Assembly: GCA_027038235.1 (NCBI GenBank)
Contig: JALVXV010000069.1
Coordinates: 1 to 15,820 of the forward strand
DNA from: Campylobacterales bacterium
Lineage (GTDB): Bacteria; Campylobacterota; Campylobacteria; Campylobacterales; JALSKU01
DNA: 15,820 bases
Direction: 5' to 3'
This document shows, piece by piece, positions 1-6,351 of this stretch. Positions within the stretch are counted from its first letter, which is position 1. Every line of letters begins with the position of its first letter. The notes under the pieces were generated by a model. That model was not told the origin of the DNA. It was given only the letters and a program-made list of their open reading frames with translations, and did no database searches. The position numbers and the translations under genes were made by a program.

Positions 1-131
1 GAAATTATGGTATGAATTTTAAATATATGCCTGAACTTAGCTGGAAATACGGCTATCTTTTTTCTATAGTTTTAAATATAAGTATAGCAACAGGCATATA
101 CTTTTGGCTTAAAAAGAAAAAATGGTTGTAG
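1..131 (+). CDS. corA: CorA-family magnesium/cobalt channel, C-terminal end (5' truncated by window)
   Basis: Only the last 42 or so codons are present, read from base 3 and ending in TAG at 129-131. The fragment carries a Gly-Met-Asn triplet (bases 9-17) followed by Met-Pro-Glu-Leu (bases 27-38). In CorA channels the GMN motif ends the first membrane helix and the MPEL stretch forms the periplasmic loop. A second hydrophobic helix follows and the protein ends in a lysine-rich tail (Lys-Lys-Lys-Lys-Trp-Leu), also typical of CorA. CorA is a homopentameric inner-membrane channel for Mg2+ (also Co2+ or Ni2+). The family call rests on these motifs; the large cytoplasmic domain lies outside the window, so ion selectivity cannot be judged. 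Confidence 0.9.
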   Translation, partial: NYGMNFKYMPELSWKYGYLFSIVLNISIATGIYFWLKKKKWL

Positions 132-135
132 TATG

Positions 136-169
136 GGATTTGGGATTTAGGATTTAGGATTTAGGATTA
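136..169. repeat. Tandem heptamer repeat (GGATTTA)n
   Basis: Four full 7-base units and most of a fifth stand head to tail: GGATTTG, three copies of GGATTTA, then GGATTA. They start 4 bases after the corA stop and end 28 bases before the next start codon. The repeat lies in non-coding DNA, where slippage could change its length without breaking a protein. It may be a simple expansion; no function is visible. Confidence 0.85.
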
Positions 170-197
170 ATTACGAGTTATAAACAAAGGAGTTACA

Positions 198-383
198 ATG
201 GATATGGAGCATAAAGAGATAGATGCATTAAAAAATGAGATAAAAAAAGAGTTAAAACTTATCTATGAAGCAAATATGAAAGTAAGTGGATGGGATATTC
301 CTGAAAGAGATGATAAAGAGATGTCAAAATTAGTTCTTAAAACTATGCAAAATGCTTTAGATGAACTTAAGAAAGAGATATAA
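198..383 (+). CDS. Small hypothetical protein (61 aa), charged and helical
   Basis: A good ribosome binding site (AAGGAG, 187-192) stands 5 bases before the ATG, which supports this as a real gene. The product is 61 residues, rich in Lys and Glu, with no signal peptide, no membrane segment and no Cys. It reads as two amphipathic helices joined by a short stretch, Ser-Gly-Trp-Asp-Ile-Pro-Glu-Arg-Asp-Asp, around residues 30-39. The protein is probably cytoplasmic. I do not recognise a named family and assign no function. It lies between corA and a flavoprotein gene that has its own promoter, so it need not share a role with either. Confidence 0.7.
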   Translation: MDMEHKEIDALKNEIKKELKLIYEANMKVSGWDIPERDDKEMSKLVLKTMQNALDELKKEI

Positions 384-395
384 AGCCTCTCTTAA

Positions 396-423
396 TTGAT
401 AATTAATATCATTATTGTATAAT
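396..423 (+). promoter_or_regulatory. Sigma70-type promoter with an internal palindrome, upstream of the flavoprotein gene
   Basis: A -35 element TTGATA (396-401) and a perfect -10 element TATAAT (418-423) are separated by 16 bases, 30 bases before the start codon of the next gene. The spacer overlaps an inverted repeat TGATA-N5-TATCA (397-411), placed where a bound regulator would block RNA polymerase. The promoter call is good by sequence match; the operator role is inference. It does not fit the FNR box spacing. Confidence 0.6.
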
Positions 424-453
424 TGCATTTGATTTTTAACATAAGGTGCAATT

Positions 454-1638
454 ATGAGAAAAGTTTTAGTCTTGGGTGGTGGATTTGCTGGAGTGGAGTC
501 TGCTATATATCTAAGAAAGTATGGTTTTGATGTAACTCTTGTTAGCAATAGGGACTATTTTTATATCTATCCCATCTCTATATGGATACCAACTAGCGAT
601 ATTGATTTTAAAGATACAAAAATTTCACTAAAAGATCTTCAAAAAGTACATGGATTTGAACTTGTTATAGATGAGGTAGTATCTATCAAGTCATTAGAAA
701 AAAAGGTTTACTGCAAAGAGCATGAGTTTGGATATGAGTATCTTGTGATCGCCTTAGGTTCAGGAAAGATGAAACATAAAGGAGTAGAGCATACTTTATC
801 TATCTGTGGCAAACCTGATGATGCACTAACTTTAAAAGATAGACTAGATGAACTTATAAAAAGAGGGGGCGGTACTATATCTATGGGTTTTGGAGGCAAC
901 CCAAAAGATGCAAGTAATGTCAGAGGAGGTCCGGCTTATGAGCTTCTTTTTAATGTGCATAACAAATTAAAAAAACTTGGTATTAGAGATAAATTTAAGC
1001 TAAACTTCTTTGCTCCTATGGCAAAACCTGGTATCAGAATGGGACCAAATGCTTTAAAAATGATGGATCTATTTTTTAATAAATTAGATATTAACTCATA
1101 TACTGGAAAAAAGATAAAAGAGTTTACAAAAGAGGGTGTAGTATTTGAAGATAACTCTTTATTGAAAAGTGATTTGACAATGTTTATTCCTGCAGGTAAT
1201 GGACATGAGGTATTTAAAAATTCAGATCTTCCATTAAATGGTGCAGGATTTGTCAATATCAATAACTATTGCGAAGTCAAACATGACTATTATGACACTC
1301 CTGATGAGTATAAAGTATTTGCAATAGGTGATAGTGCTGCACTTCAAGGACCAGACTGGAGAGCAAAACAGGGACACTTAGCAGAGGTGATGGCAAAATG
1401 TATTGCATACAATATAAATGCCATAGAAAATGGTGCCATAAGTAGAAAAGGTTACTCTTGTCATATCAATATACTTTGTATTATGGATAGTGGAGATGGT
1501 GCTGCATTTGTTTATAGAAATGATAAAAGAGCCATTATGTTTCCGATGCCTATCATAGGTCATTGGCTCAAAAAGGGTTGGGGATGGTATTGCAAAAATT
1601 CAAAACTAAATAAAATACCAAGAATACCAGGGTTGTAA
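454..1638 (+). CDS. FAD-dependent oxidoreductase of the sulfide:quinone oxidoreductase / NADH dehydrogenase-like family
   Basis: The 394-residue product has an N-terminal dinucleotide-binding fold (Gly8-Gly-Gly10-Phe-Ala-Gly13), an Ala-Leu-Gly-Ser-Gly turn at 100-104, and the second FAD motif Phe-Ala-Ile-Gly-Asp-Ser (289-294). The Gly-Gly-Pro-Ala-Tyr-Glu stretch at 158-163 and the general layout resemble sulfide:quinone oxidoreductases, which pass electrons from sulfide to membrane quinone. Cys118 (Ser-Ile-Cys) and Cys342 (Cys-Ile-Met-Asp-Ser-Gly) sit where two of the three SQR cysteines usually lie. The middle one, usually just before Gly-Pro-Ala-Tyr-Glu, is absent: Arg157 and Gly158 stand there. 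It is therefore either a divergent SQR type or another quinone-linked flavoprotein. The ribosome site AAGG (443-446) lies 7 bases before the ATG. The gene is monocistronic, with its own promoter and a hairpin after it. The family is fairly certain, the substrate is not. Confidence 0.8.
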   Translation: MRKVLVLGGGFAGVESAIYLRKYGFDVTLVSNRDYFYIYPISIWIPTSDIDFKDTKISLKDLQKVHGFELVIDEVVSIKSLEKKVYCKEHEFGYEYLVIALGSGKMKHKGVEHTLSICGKPDDALTLKDRLDELIKRGGGTISMGFGGNPKDASNVRGGPAYELLFNVHNKLKKLGIRDKFKLNFFAPMAKPGIRMGPNALKMMDLFFNKLDINSYTGKKIKEFTKEGVVFEDNSLLKSDLTMFIPAGNGHEVFKNSDLPLNGAGFVNINNYCEVKHDYYDTPDEYKVFAIGDSAALQGPDWRAKQGHLAEVMAKCIAYNINAIENGAISRKGYSCHINILCIMDSGDGAAFVYRNDKRAIMFPMPIIGHWLKKGWGWYCKNSKLNKIPRIPGL

Positions 1639-1654
1639 AATAATTTTTAATTTT

Positions 1655-1685
1655 AGAGCATCTCTGACAATAGATGCCCTTTATT
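1655..1685 (+). terminator. Probable rho-independent terminator of the flavoprotein gene
   Basis: Arms AGAGCATCT (1655-1663) and AGATGCCCT (1672-1680) pair with one mismatch around an 8-base loop, and the short T-rich run TTTATT follows. It lies 16 bases after the stop codon, between two convergent genes. The opposite strand has an A-rich, not T-rich, stretch after the hairpin, so it looks like a terminator for the + strand only. Confidence 0.5.
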
Positions 1686-1706
1686 ATAACCAACTCTTAG
1701 GGATTG

Positions 1707-2792
1707 TCAATATGCAAAGTTTTTAGAATGCTCTATATATTTTGCACTGCTAAAACACCATTGTAGGTTGTACCCACCTAGCTCTCCTGTTATATTGACA
1801 ACCTCCCCTATAAAAAATAGGTTTTTAACAAATTTACTCTCTAAATTATCAAGTTCATCTGTATCAACTCCCCCTTTGGTAACTTCTGCCTTATCAAATC
1901 CAAAATTTCCTGCAGGGGCAAATAGGTAGTTTTTTAACAAATTTATTGCCTTGTGAGAGTGATTTATAGGCATATCTTTAAGATTGTGTGCTTTTAAAAA
2001 TTCAACTATAAATCGTTTTGGAAGAGGTAGTGCATTCGATATGGTTTTGTTTGACTTTTTTATATCATATTCAGGCAGAAAATCACACTTTATCTTCCCT
2101 TTTTTCCAATAAAGTGAAGTATTTAGCACAGCAGGACCGGTTATACCCCTGTGAGAAAAAAGTATATTATCAAAAAATAGTTTATCTTCAACTTCTATCT
2201 TTGCTTTTAAACTAATTCCACTTAAATTTTTCATCCAAAACTGCTCTTTTTGCAAACTCAACCCTACAAGTGCGGGAAGCGGTGCAGTAACACTATGCCC
2301 AAAATGCTTTGCTATCTTATAGCCTATATCAGTTGCTCCTAACTTTTTATAACTTATCCCTCCGGTTGCTACAACTACTTTATTTGCTTTAACATCACCT
2401 TTTGAAGTATGCACTATAAAATTATCATCCTTTTCTACACTTAAAATCTCAGCTAAAAACTTTTTCTTGTTAAGTTTTTTTATGATTTCATTTGAGCTTG
2501 ATGCAAAGTATTGGTTATTTTTTATCTTTTTATTTTTTATATCTCTAAAAAATCTCAAAACATCCCTATTTGAAAAATTATCTAAAACCTTTTTTATCAG
2601 CTCTTTGTCTCCAAGGTAATTTTCAGGGCTTACAAATTCATTAGTAAAGTTGCATTTTCCACCACCACTTACTTTTAGCTTCAAAGGTATTTGGTTGTGA
2701 TCAATTAGAAGATAATCTTTTTCATTTAAAAAAGAAGCCAAAAAAAGCCCACTAGCTCCGGCTCCTAGTATGGCTATATCGGTTTTTATCAT
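1707..2792 (-). CDS. BaiN/HI0933-family NAD(P)/FAD-dependent flavoprotein
   Basis: The 361-residue product starts with the FAD-binding motif Gly10-Ala-Gly-Ala-Ser-Gly15, followed by Ser-Gly-Gly-Gly-Lys-Cys-Asn-Phe-Thr-Asn at 42-51. It ends with Gly-Glu-Val-Val-Asn-Ile-Thr-Gly-Glu-Leu-Gly-Gly-Tyr-Asn-Leu-Gln-Trp at 329-345. These are hallmark blocks of the HI0933/YhiN/BaiN family, soluble flavoproteins of mostly unsettled function. One member was described as reducing dehydro-bile-acid intermediates. It is somewhat shorter than the usual ~390-400 residues, with no sign of truncation. Its ATG overlaps the aldolase stop codon by 4 bases (ATGA), so it is translationally coupled as the last gene of the operon. 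Whether it acts on a product of the methylthioribose/deoxyribose route, for example a ketone, aldehyde or sulfur compound, cannot be told from sequence. Confidence 0.88.
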   Translation of the reverse strand: MIKTDIAILGAGASGLFLASFLNEKDYLLIDHNQIPLKLKVSGGGKCNFTNEFVSPENYLGDKELIKKVLDNFSNRDVLRFFRDIKNKKIKNNQYFASSSNEIIKKLNKKKFLAEILSVEKDDNFIVHTSKGDVKANKVVVATGGISYKKLGATDIGYKIAKHFGHSVTAPLPALVGLSLQKEQFWMKNLSGISLKAKIEVEDKLFFDNILFSHRGITGPAVLNTSLYWKKGKIKCDFLPEYDIKKSNKTISNALPLPKRFIVEFLKAHNLKDMPINHSHKAINLLKNYLFAPAGNFGFDKAEVTKGGVDTDELDNLESKFVKNLFFIGEVVNITGELGGYNLQWCFSSAKYIEHSKNFAY

Positions 2793-3439
2793 TTAGTTTT
2801 TTTAAGTCCATAATTTTTAAATTTTTGTAAAATTTTATCCATCTCTTTATCATCTAAGATGACAGGCTCTCCTATGGTTTTTGCTTGAATATATCCTCTT
2901 GCAAGATTTTCTACCTCAACTGCCAACCATAGAGCTTTTTTCAAATCTTTTGCTGTAGTGATCACTCCATGATTTGCTATCAAACAGGCACTATATCCTT
3001 GCAATGTCTTTATGATATTGTTACTTAACTCCTTTGTGCCAAAGGTTGCATAAGGAGCACAGGGTATCTTTTTACCTCCTGCTACTGCTACCATGTAATG
3101 ATATGCTGGTATCTCTTTTTGGCAGGTAGCAATAGAGGTAGCATAGGTTGAGTGGTTGTGCAAAACACAATTTATCTCAGGTTTTGCTACTAGTAAATCA
3201 AAGTGAAAATCAAGCTCAGATGAGGGTGGATACTTACCTTTAAAATTTTTTTTGTTAGAAAAAGCAACAAATACAATATCTTGTGGTTTTAACTCTTCAT
3301 AAGCGATACCACTTGGAGTTATCAAAAGTCCATCTTTATATCTATGGCTTATGTTGCCTGAAGTTCCTTGGTTAAGTCCGATTTCCTCCATCTTTAAACA
3401 TGTCTTTATGATCTCTTTTCTTATATCTAATTCACTCAT
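2789..3439 (-). CDS. Class II (zinc) aldolase, L-fuculose-1-phosphate aldolase type; probable 5-deoxyribulose-/methylthioribulose-1-phosphate aldolase
   Basis: The 216-residue protein matches the FucA pattern along its whole length: Leu-Asn-Gln-Gly-Thr-Ser-Gly-Asn at 22-29, catalytic Glu75 in Ser-Ser-Glu, zinc ligands His94, His96 and His157, Tyr115 in His-Tyr-Met, and the block Ile-Pro-Cys-Ala-Pro-Tyr-Ala-Thr-Phe-Gly-Thr at 125-135. FucA-type enzymes cleave ketose-1-phosphates to dihydroxyacetone phosphate and an aldehyde. No fucose isomerase or fuculokinase gene is present. mtnA and mtnK are, so the likely substrate is 5-deoxyribulose-1-phosphate (giving acetaldehyde) and/or 5-methylthioribulose-1-phosphate (giving methylthioacetaldehyde), as for the Ald2 and DrdA aldolases. 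MtnB dehydratase belongs to the same superfamily, but the FucA-specific blocks make it the poorer choice. The ribosome site AAGG lies 7 bases before the ATG; the gene starts 10 bases after the regulator stop. The fold is certain, the substrate inferred. Confidence 0.85.
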   Translation of the reverse strand: MSELDIRKEIIKTCLKMEEIGLNQGTSGNISHRYKDGLLITPSGIAYEELKPQDIVFVAFSNKKNFKGKYPPSSELDFHFDLLVAKPEINCVLHNHSTYATSIATCQKEIPAYHYMVAVAGGKKIPCAPYATFGTKELSNNIIKTLQGYSACLIANHGVITTAKDLKKALWLAVEVENLARGYIQAKTIGEPVILDDKEMDKILQKFKNYGLKKTK

Positions 3440-3449
3440 TTTTTAACCT

Positions 3450-4199
3450 TTATCTGCTTATATGTAGATCAAATACAAATTTATCTGCAAGATAGTACCC
3501 TATACTATAAGCTATTTTATTGCCATTTTCATCATGTATTAGCATTTTTCTAACGAGCAAAGGAGTATCATCTCTTGTCAAAGAGAGATATTTTTTATCC
3601 TCTTTTGAAGGCATTTTTGCCATTATCTCCTCTTGAGAAAAGAGTATCTTTATACCTAATTTATCTTCCAAAAATGTATATAACTGCCTTATTTTTCCTC
3701 CATTGAACTCTTTTATATTTAACTCAAGCGAGGGATGAAAATAGCTTTTTACATACAAATCAGGCTCAAGATACCCCTTTACTCTTGTTAACTTTATGAT
3801 AGATGCCTCTTTATGGCATTGAAGTTTTTTTTGTACCTCATCTTTACAATTTTCAAAAGTTACATCGTAAAAGAAAAGTTTAAAGTCCCTATTTTGTCTC
3901 TTCATATCCTCATTAAAGCTATACCAATTATTTAGTGTAGTTTTGATGGGGAAATTATTCATATTTTTAAAAGTGCCTCTATTTTTCTTTCTTGTTATGA
4001 GATTTTTATGTAGTAATGAGTACATAGCCTTTCTAACTGTATTTCTACTTACACTTAATTTGTCAGCTAACTCTATCTCATTTGGAAGTTTTGCTCCACT
4101 ATTATAAGGCTCAAGCTTTAGCATATCACTTATGATATTTTCTACTTGTATATGCAAAGGGGTGCTGGAGTTTTTATCTACAGATAGGTTTAACTCCAT
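3450..4199 (-). CDS. GntR-family transcriptional regulator, HutC/UTRA subfamily
   Basis: Residues 13-77 form a GntR winged helix-turn-helix, with the recognition stretch Leu-Pro-Asn-Glu-Ile-Glu-Leu-Ala-Asp-Lys-Leu-Ser-Val-Ser-Arg-Asn-Thr-Val-Arg at 38-56 and the wing ending in Arg-Gly-Thr-Phe (74-77). Residues from about 93 to 245 fit a UTRA effector-binding domain. Such proteins are usually dimeric repressors released by a small ligand, often a sugar phosphate or pathway intermediate. The ATG is preceded by AAGGGG about 5 bases upstream. The gene lies inside the operon, 9 bases after mtnA and 10 before the aldolase gene, so it probably regulates its own operon. The inverted repeat at 10082-10101 is the candidate binding site. 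The likely inducer is the imported sugar or its phosphate (inference). Confidence 0.92.
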   Translation of the reverse strand: MELNLSVDKNSSTPLHIQVENIISDMLKLEPYNSGAKLPNEIELADKLSVSRNTVRKAMYSLLHKNLITRKKNRGTFKNMNNFPIKTTLNNWYSFNEDMKRQNRDFKLFFYDVTFENCKDEVQKKLQCHKEASIIKLTRVKGYLEPDLYVKSYFHPSLELNIKEFNGGKIRQLYTFLEDKLGIKILFSQEEIMAKMPSKEDKKYLSLTRDDTPLLVRKMLIHDENGNKIAYSIGYYLADKFVFDLHISR

Positions 4200-4208
4200 A
4201 TTTACCCC

Positions 4209-5270
4209 TTATATAGTTTTTGAAAAGTCATAAGGAGGCTTTATAATACCTCTTTCAGTTATAAAACCTGCTATAAGCGAATGATCAGTTACATCAAAAG
4301 CTGGATTGAAAACCTTTATATCTTTTGGAGCTATTTGTCTATCTTTTATATAGATAAGCTCATTTGCACCTCTTTCCTCAACTACTATATCATCTCCTCT
4401 TTTTGTTTGAGTATCTATGGTAGAAAATGGACAAGCTATATATAGTGGAATACCGTAATGCTTGGCATTTACTGAAAGCGAAGAGGTACCTATTTTATTG
4501 GCAGTATCTCCATTATTTGCAACCCTATCTGCTCCTACAATGATCATATCAACTTTTCCCAATTTCATAAGATATGATGCTACACTATCAGCTATCAAAG
4601 TTGTATCTACACCAAATTTATTTAACTCCCAGCAAGTTATTCTAGCTCCTTGTAAAAGCGGTCTTGTTTCGCTAGAGTATGCTTTAAACCTTTTTCCTCT
4701 ACTCCAAGCTACATACATAGGAGCTAGTGCTGTGCCTATACCACCAGTAGCTAAGGCTCCAGCATTACAAAGTGTAAGCACTCCATCACCCTCTTTTATG
4801 AGAGATGAACCATGCTCTCCTATAGCTCTACAAGTTTCTATATCGCTTTGGTGTATAGCAATAGCCTCATCTCTTAAAGCACTATATAACTCTTTTGGAG
4901 TTTTATCATTAGCAAACTCTTTTGATATAGCCATAAGCCTTTTTAAAGCCCAGCTTAGATTGACCGCTGTGGGTCTTGAGCTGTTTAGATACTTAGCATT
5001 TTTAATAACAATATCTTTAAAACTTTGCATATCTTTATCAAGATGCTCTTTTAGGCTGATAACTAAGCCATAAGCCCCAGCTATACCAATAGCTGGGGCT
5101 CCTCTTACTTTAAGTTGATAGATAGAGTCATACACTTGTTCAAGCGATATTTGCTCCTCTATAACTTCCTCCACAGGCAATTTAGTCTGATCTAAGATAA
5201 AAAATCTATCCTCTTTATCAAAATATATCGCCTTTGGAATTTTACTTAAATCCTCTTTGATATCTTTCAT
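4209..5270 (-). CDS. mtnA: S-methyl-5-thioribose-1-phosphate isomerase
   Basis: The 353-residue product is a full-length MtnA: Arg56-Gly-Ala-Pro-Ala-Ile-Gly, Arg99-Pro-Thr-Ala-Val-Asn-Leu, the catalytic cysteine block Thr-Leu-Cys168-Asn-Ala-Gly-Ala-Leu-Ala-Thr, Glu-Thr-Arg-Pro at 201-204, and the catalytic aspartate block Gly-Ala-Asp248-Arg-Val-Ala-Asn-Asn-Gly-Asp-Thr-Ala-Asn-Lys-Ile-Gly-Thr. MtnA isomerises the aldose 5-methylthioribose-1-phosphate to the ketose 5-methylthioribulose-1-phosphate; homologues also accept 5-deoxyribose-1-phosphate. It is distinguished from eIF2B-like and ribose-1,5-bisphosphate isomerase relatives by these blocks. No strong ribosome site stands at normal distance, but the start lies only 2 bases after the binding-protein stop, which suggests translational coupling. 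In the operon it links the kinase (MtnK) to the aldolase. Confidence 0.96.
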   Translation of the reverse strand: MKDIKEDLSKIPKAIYFDKEDRFFILDQTKLPVEEVIEEQISLEQVYDSIYQLKVRGAPAIGIAGAYGLVISLKEHLDKDMQSFKDIVIKNAKYLNSSRPTAVNLSWALKRLMAISKEFANDKTPKELYSALRDEAIAIHQSDIETCRAIGEHGSSLIKEGDGVLTLCNAGALATGGIGTALAPMYVAWSRGKRFKAYSSETRPLLQGARITCWELNKFGVDTTLIADSVASYLMKLGKVDMIIVGADRVANNGDTANKIGTSSLSVNAKHYGIPLYIACPFSTIDTQTKRGDDIVVEERGANELIYIKDRQIAPKDIKVFNPAFDVTDHSLIAGFITERGIIKPPYDFSKTI

Positions 5271-5272
5271 GA

Positions 5273-6331
5273 TTAAAACAATCCCTTTTTATCTACTGGT
5301 ATCCAAGGATAATTTAGCAGATTTACACTATTAAACTTTGGAAACTTCTTTCTTAACTGTTTCATATTTTTTATATTAAGTTTTCTCAACTCTTCTGCAG
5401 TAAAGAGCATTGGAGGTATGAGTATATCATGAGGAATCTTTATATTTGCTATCTTTAAAGCAATAGCTCTAACTGAGACTGCTCCTATGGCTGCAGGATT
5501 GGTAGCTGCTGTTGCTGCCCATGGGCTATCAGGTTTTATCATCTCTCTAATATCTTGAGTTGATATATCAGCAGTATATACTTTTGCCTTGTTTTGCAAA
5601 CCCATCTCTCTAAGGGCTAAAACTACACCTTTTCCCAACTCATCATATGGAGCAAAAAAGGCATTTATCTCAGGATGGGCTCTAAGTACCGCTTTTACCT
5701 GATCAGCATTTTTTGCAGCTATTGGGGACTCTAAGGTTCCTGTTTTTACTATCTCTTTGATACCTGGATACTCTTTTTTTATCTTTTGCCAACTTCTATC
5801 TCTCTTATCAAGTGGCAATATTCCAGCGATACTTACATAGCCTACATTTGCCTTACCATTAAAATCTTTTACCAAAGCTTTTAGAGCTAACATTCCAAGC
5901 TTTTCATCATCTTGGGCGATTTGAGGGATTTTTGGATTTTTAAGATCTACATCAAATGCTACTACAGGAATACCTGCTTTTATAGCATCAGCTGCTGGTT
6001 TTCTCATAGTTTCACTAAGACCGTGATCTATAATGATACCATCAACTCCCATGTTGATAGCTTGATAGACAAAGTTTGCCTCAGCTTGATTGTCCATGCT
6101 CTTTCCAAATACAGTTAGCTTTATACCTAGCAAATTTGCCTGTACCTGAGCTCCTGCTCTATATGTTTGCATAAACTCTCCCTCAGTCATCTGTCTAATT
6201 AAAGCAACATGGACTTTTTTGGAGCCATCAAATGGAGGTGGAGCACCTTTTAAACCTTTAGCATTAAGTGAACTAACAACCATAAACATACCAAGTATGA
6301 CAAAGCATACAGACAGAAATCTTAACTTCAT
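5273..6331 (-). CDS. Periplasmic sugar-binding protein of a ribose-type ABC importer (probable methylthioribose/5-deoxyribose binding)
   Basis: The 352-residue product has a clear Sec signal peptide: a Lys/Arg start, a hydrophobic core to about residue 20, and probable cleavage after Ser-Leu-Asn-Ala (24). Residues from about 38 to 300 fit the two-lobed Peripla_BP_4 (RbsB/XylF-like) fold: Val-His-Val-Ala-Leu-Ile-Arg-Gln at 40-47, an Asp-Gly-Ile-Ile-Ile-Asp strand, and a Pro-Val-Val-Ala-Phe-Asp-Val-Asp hinge strand. Cys9 precedes most of the hydrophobic core, so it is not a lipoprotein. The ribosome site AAAGGAG is ideal. The gene lies between the permease gene and mtnA, which implies a pentose-like ligand that feeds MtnK. 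By position, 5-methylthioribose and 5-deoxyribose are the best candidates; ribose itself is possible but no ribokinase is present. Confidence 0.88.
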   Translation of the reverse strand: MKLRFLSVCFVILGMFMVVSSLNAKGLKGAPPPFDGSKKVHVALIRQMTEGEFMQTYRAGAQVQANLLGIKLTVFGKSMDNQAEANFVYQAINMGVDGIIIDHGLSETMRKPAADAIKAGIPVVAFDVDLKNPKIPQIAQDDEKLGMLALKALVKDFNGKANVGYVSIAGILPLDKRDRSWQKIKKEYPGIKEIVKTGTLESPIAAKNADQVKAVLRAHPEINAFFAPYDELGKGVVLALREMGLQNKAKVYTADISTQDIREMIKPDSPWAATAATNPAAIGAVSVRAIALKIANIKIPHDILIPPMLFTAEELRKLNIKNMKQLRKKFPKFNSVNLLNYPWIPVDKKGLF

Positions 6332-6351
6332 TTTTTCTCCTTTATGTGATT

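Noticed and set aside
136..169. CRISPR-like or telomere-like array
   Set aside because: Units are 7 bases long with no spacers; it is a plain short tandem repeat.
396..411. FNR-type site (TTGAT-N4-ATCAA)
   Set aside because: The half-sites TTGAT and ATCA are 7 bases apart instead of 4, and the second half-site is incomplete.
936..1262. Open frames antisense to the SQR-like gene, and others antisense to the ABC transporter, mtnK and pgi genes
   Set aside because: They are shadows of real coding frames in AT-rich DNA, without recognisable product or good start signals.
2789..3439. MtnB methylthioribulose-1-phosphate dehydratase
   Set aside because: Same superfamily and right context, but the sequence follows the FucA blocks along its length, including the catalytic Glu75 and the Ile-Pro-Cys-Ala-Pro-Tyr-Ala-Thr-Phe-Gly-Thr stretch, so an aldolase is the better call.
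4462..5073. 203-codon open frame on the + strand within mtnA
   Set aside because: It lies entirely antisense to mtnA, which has all catalytic motifs; its product shows no family pattern and it has no ribosome site that I could support.
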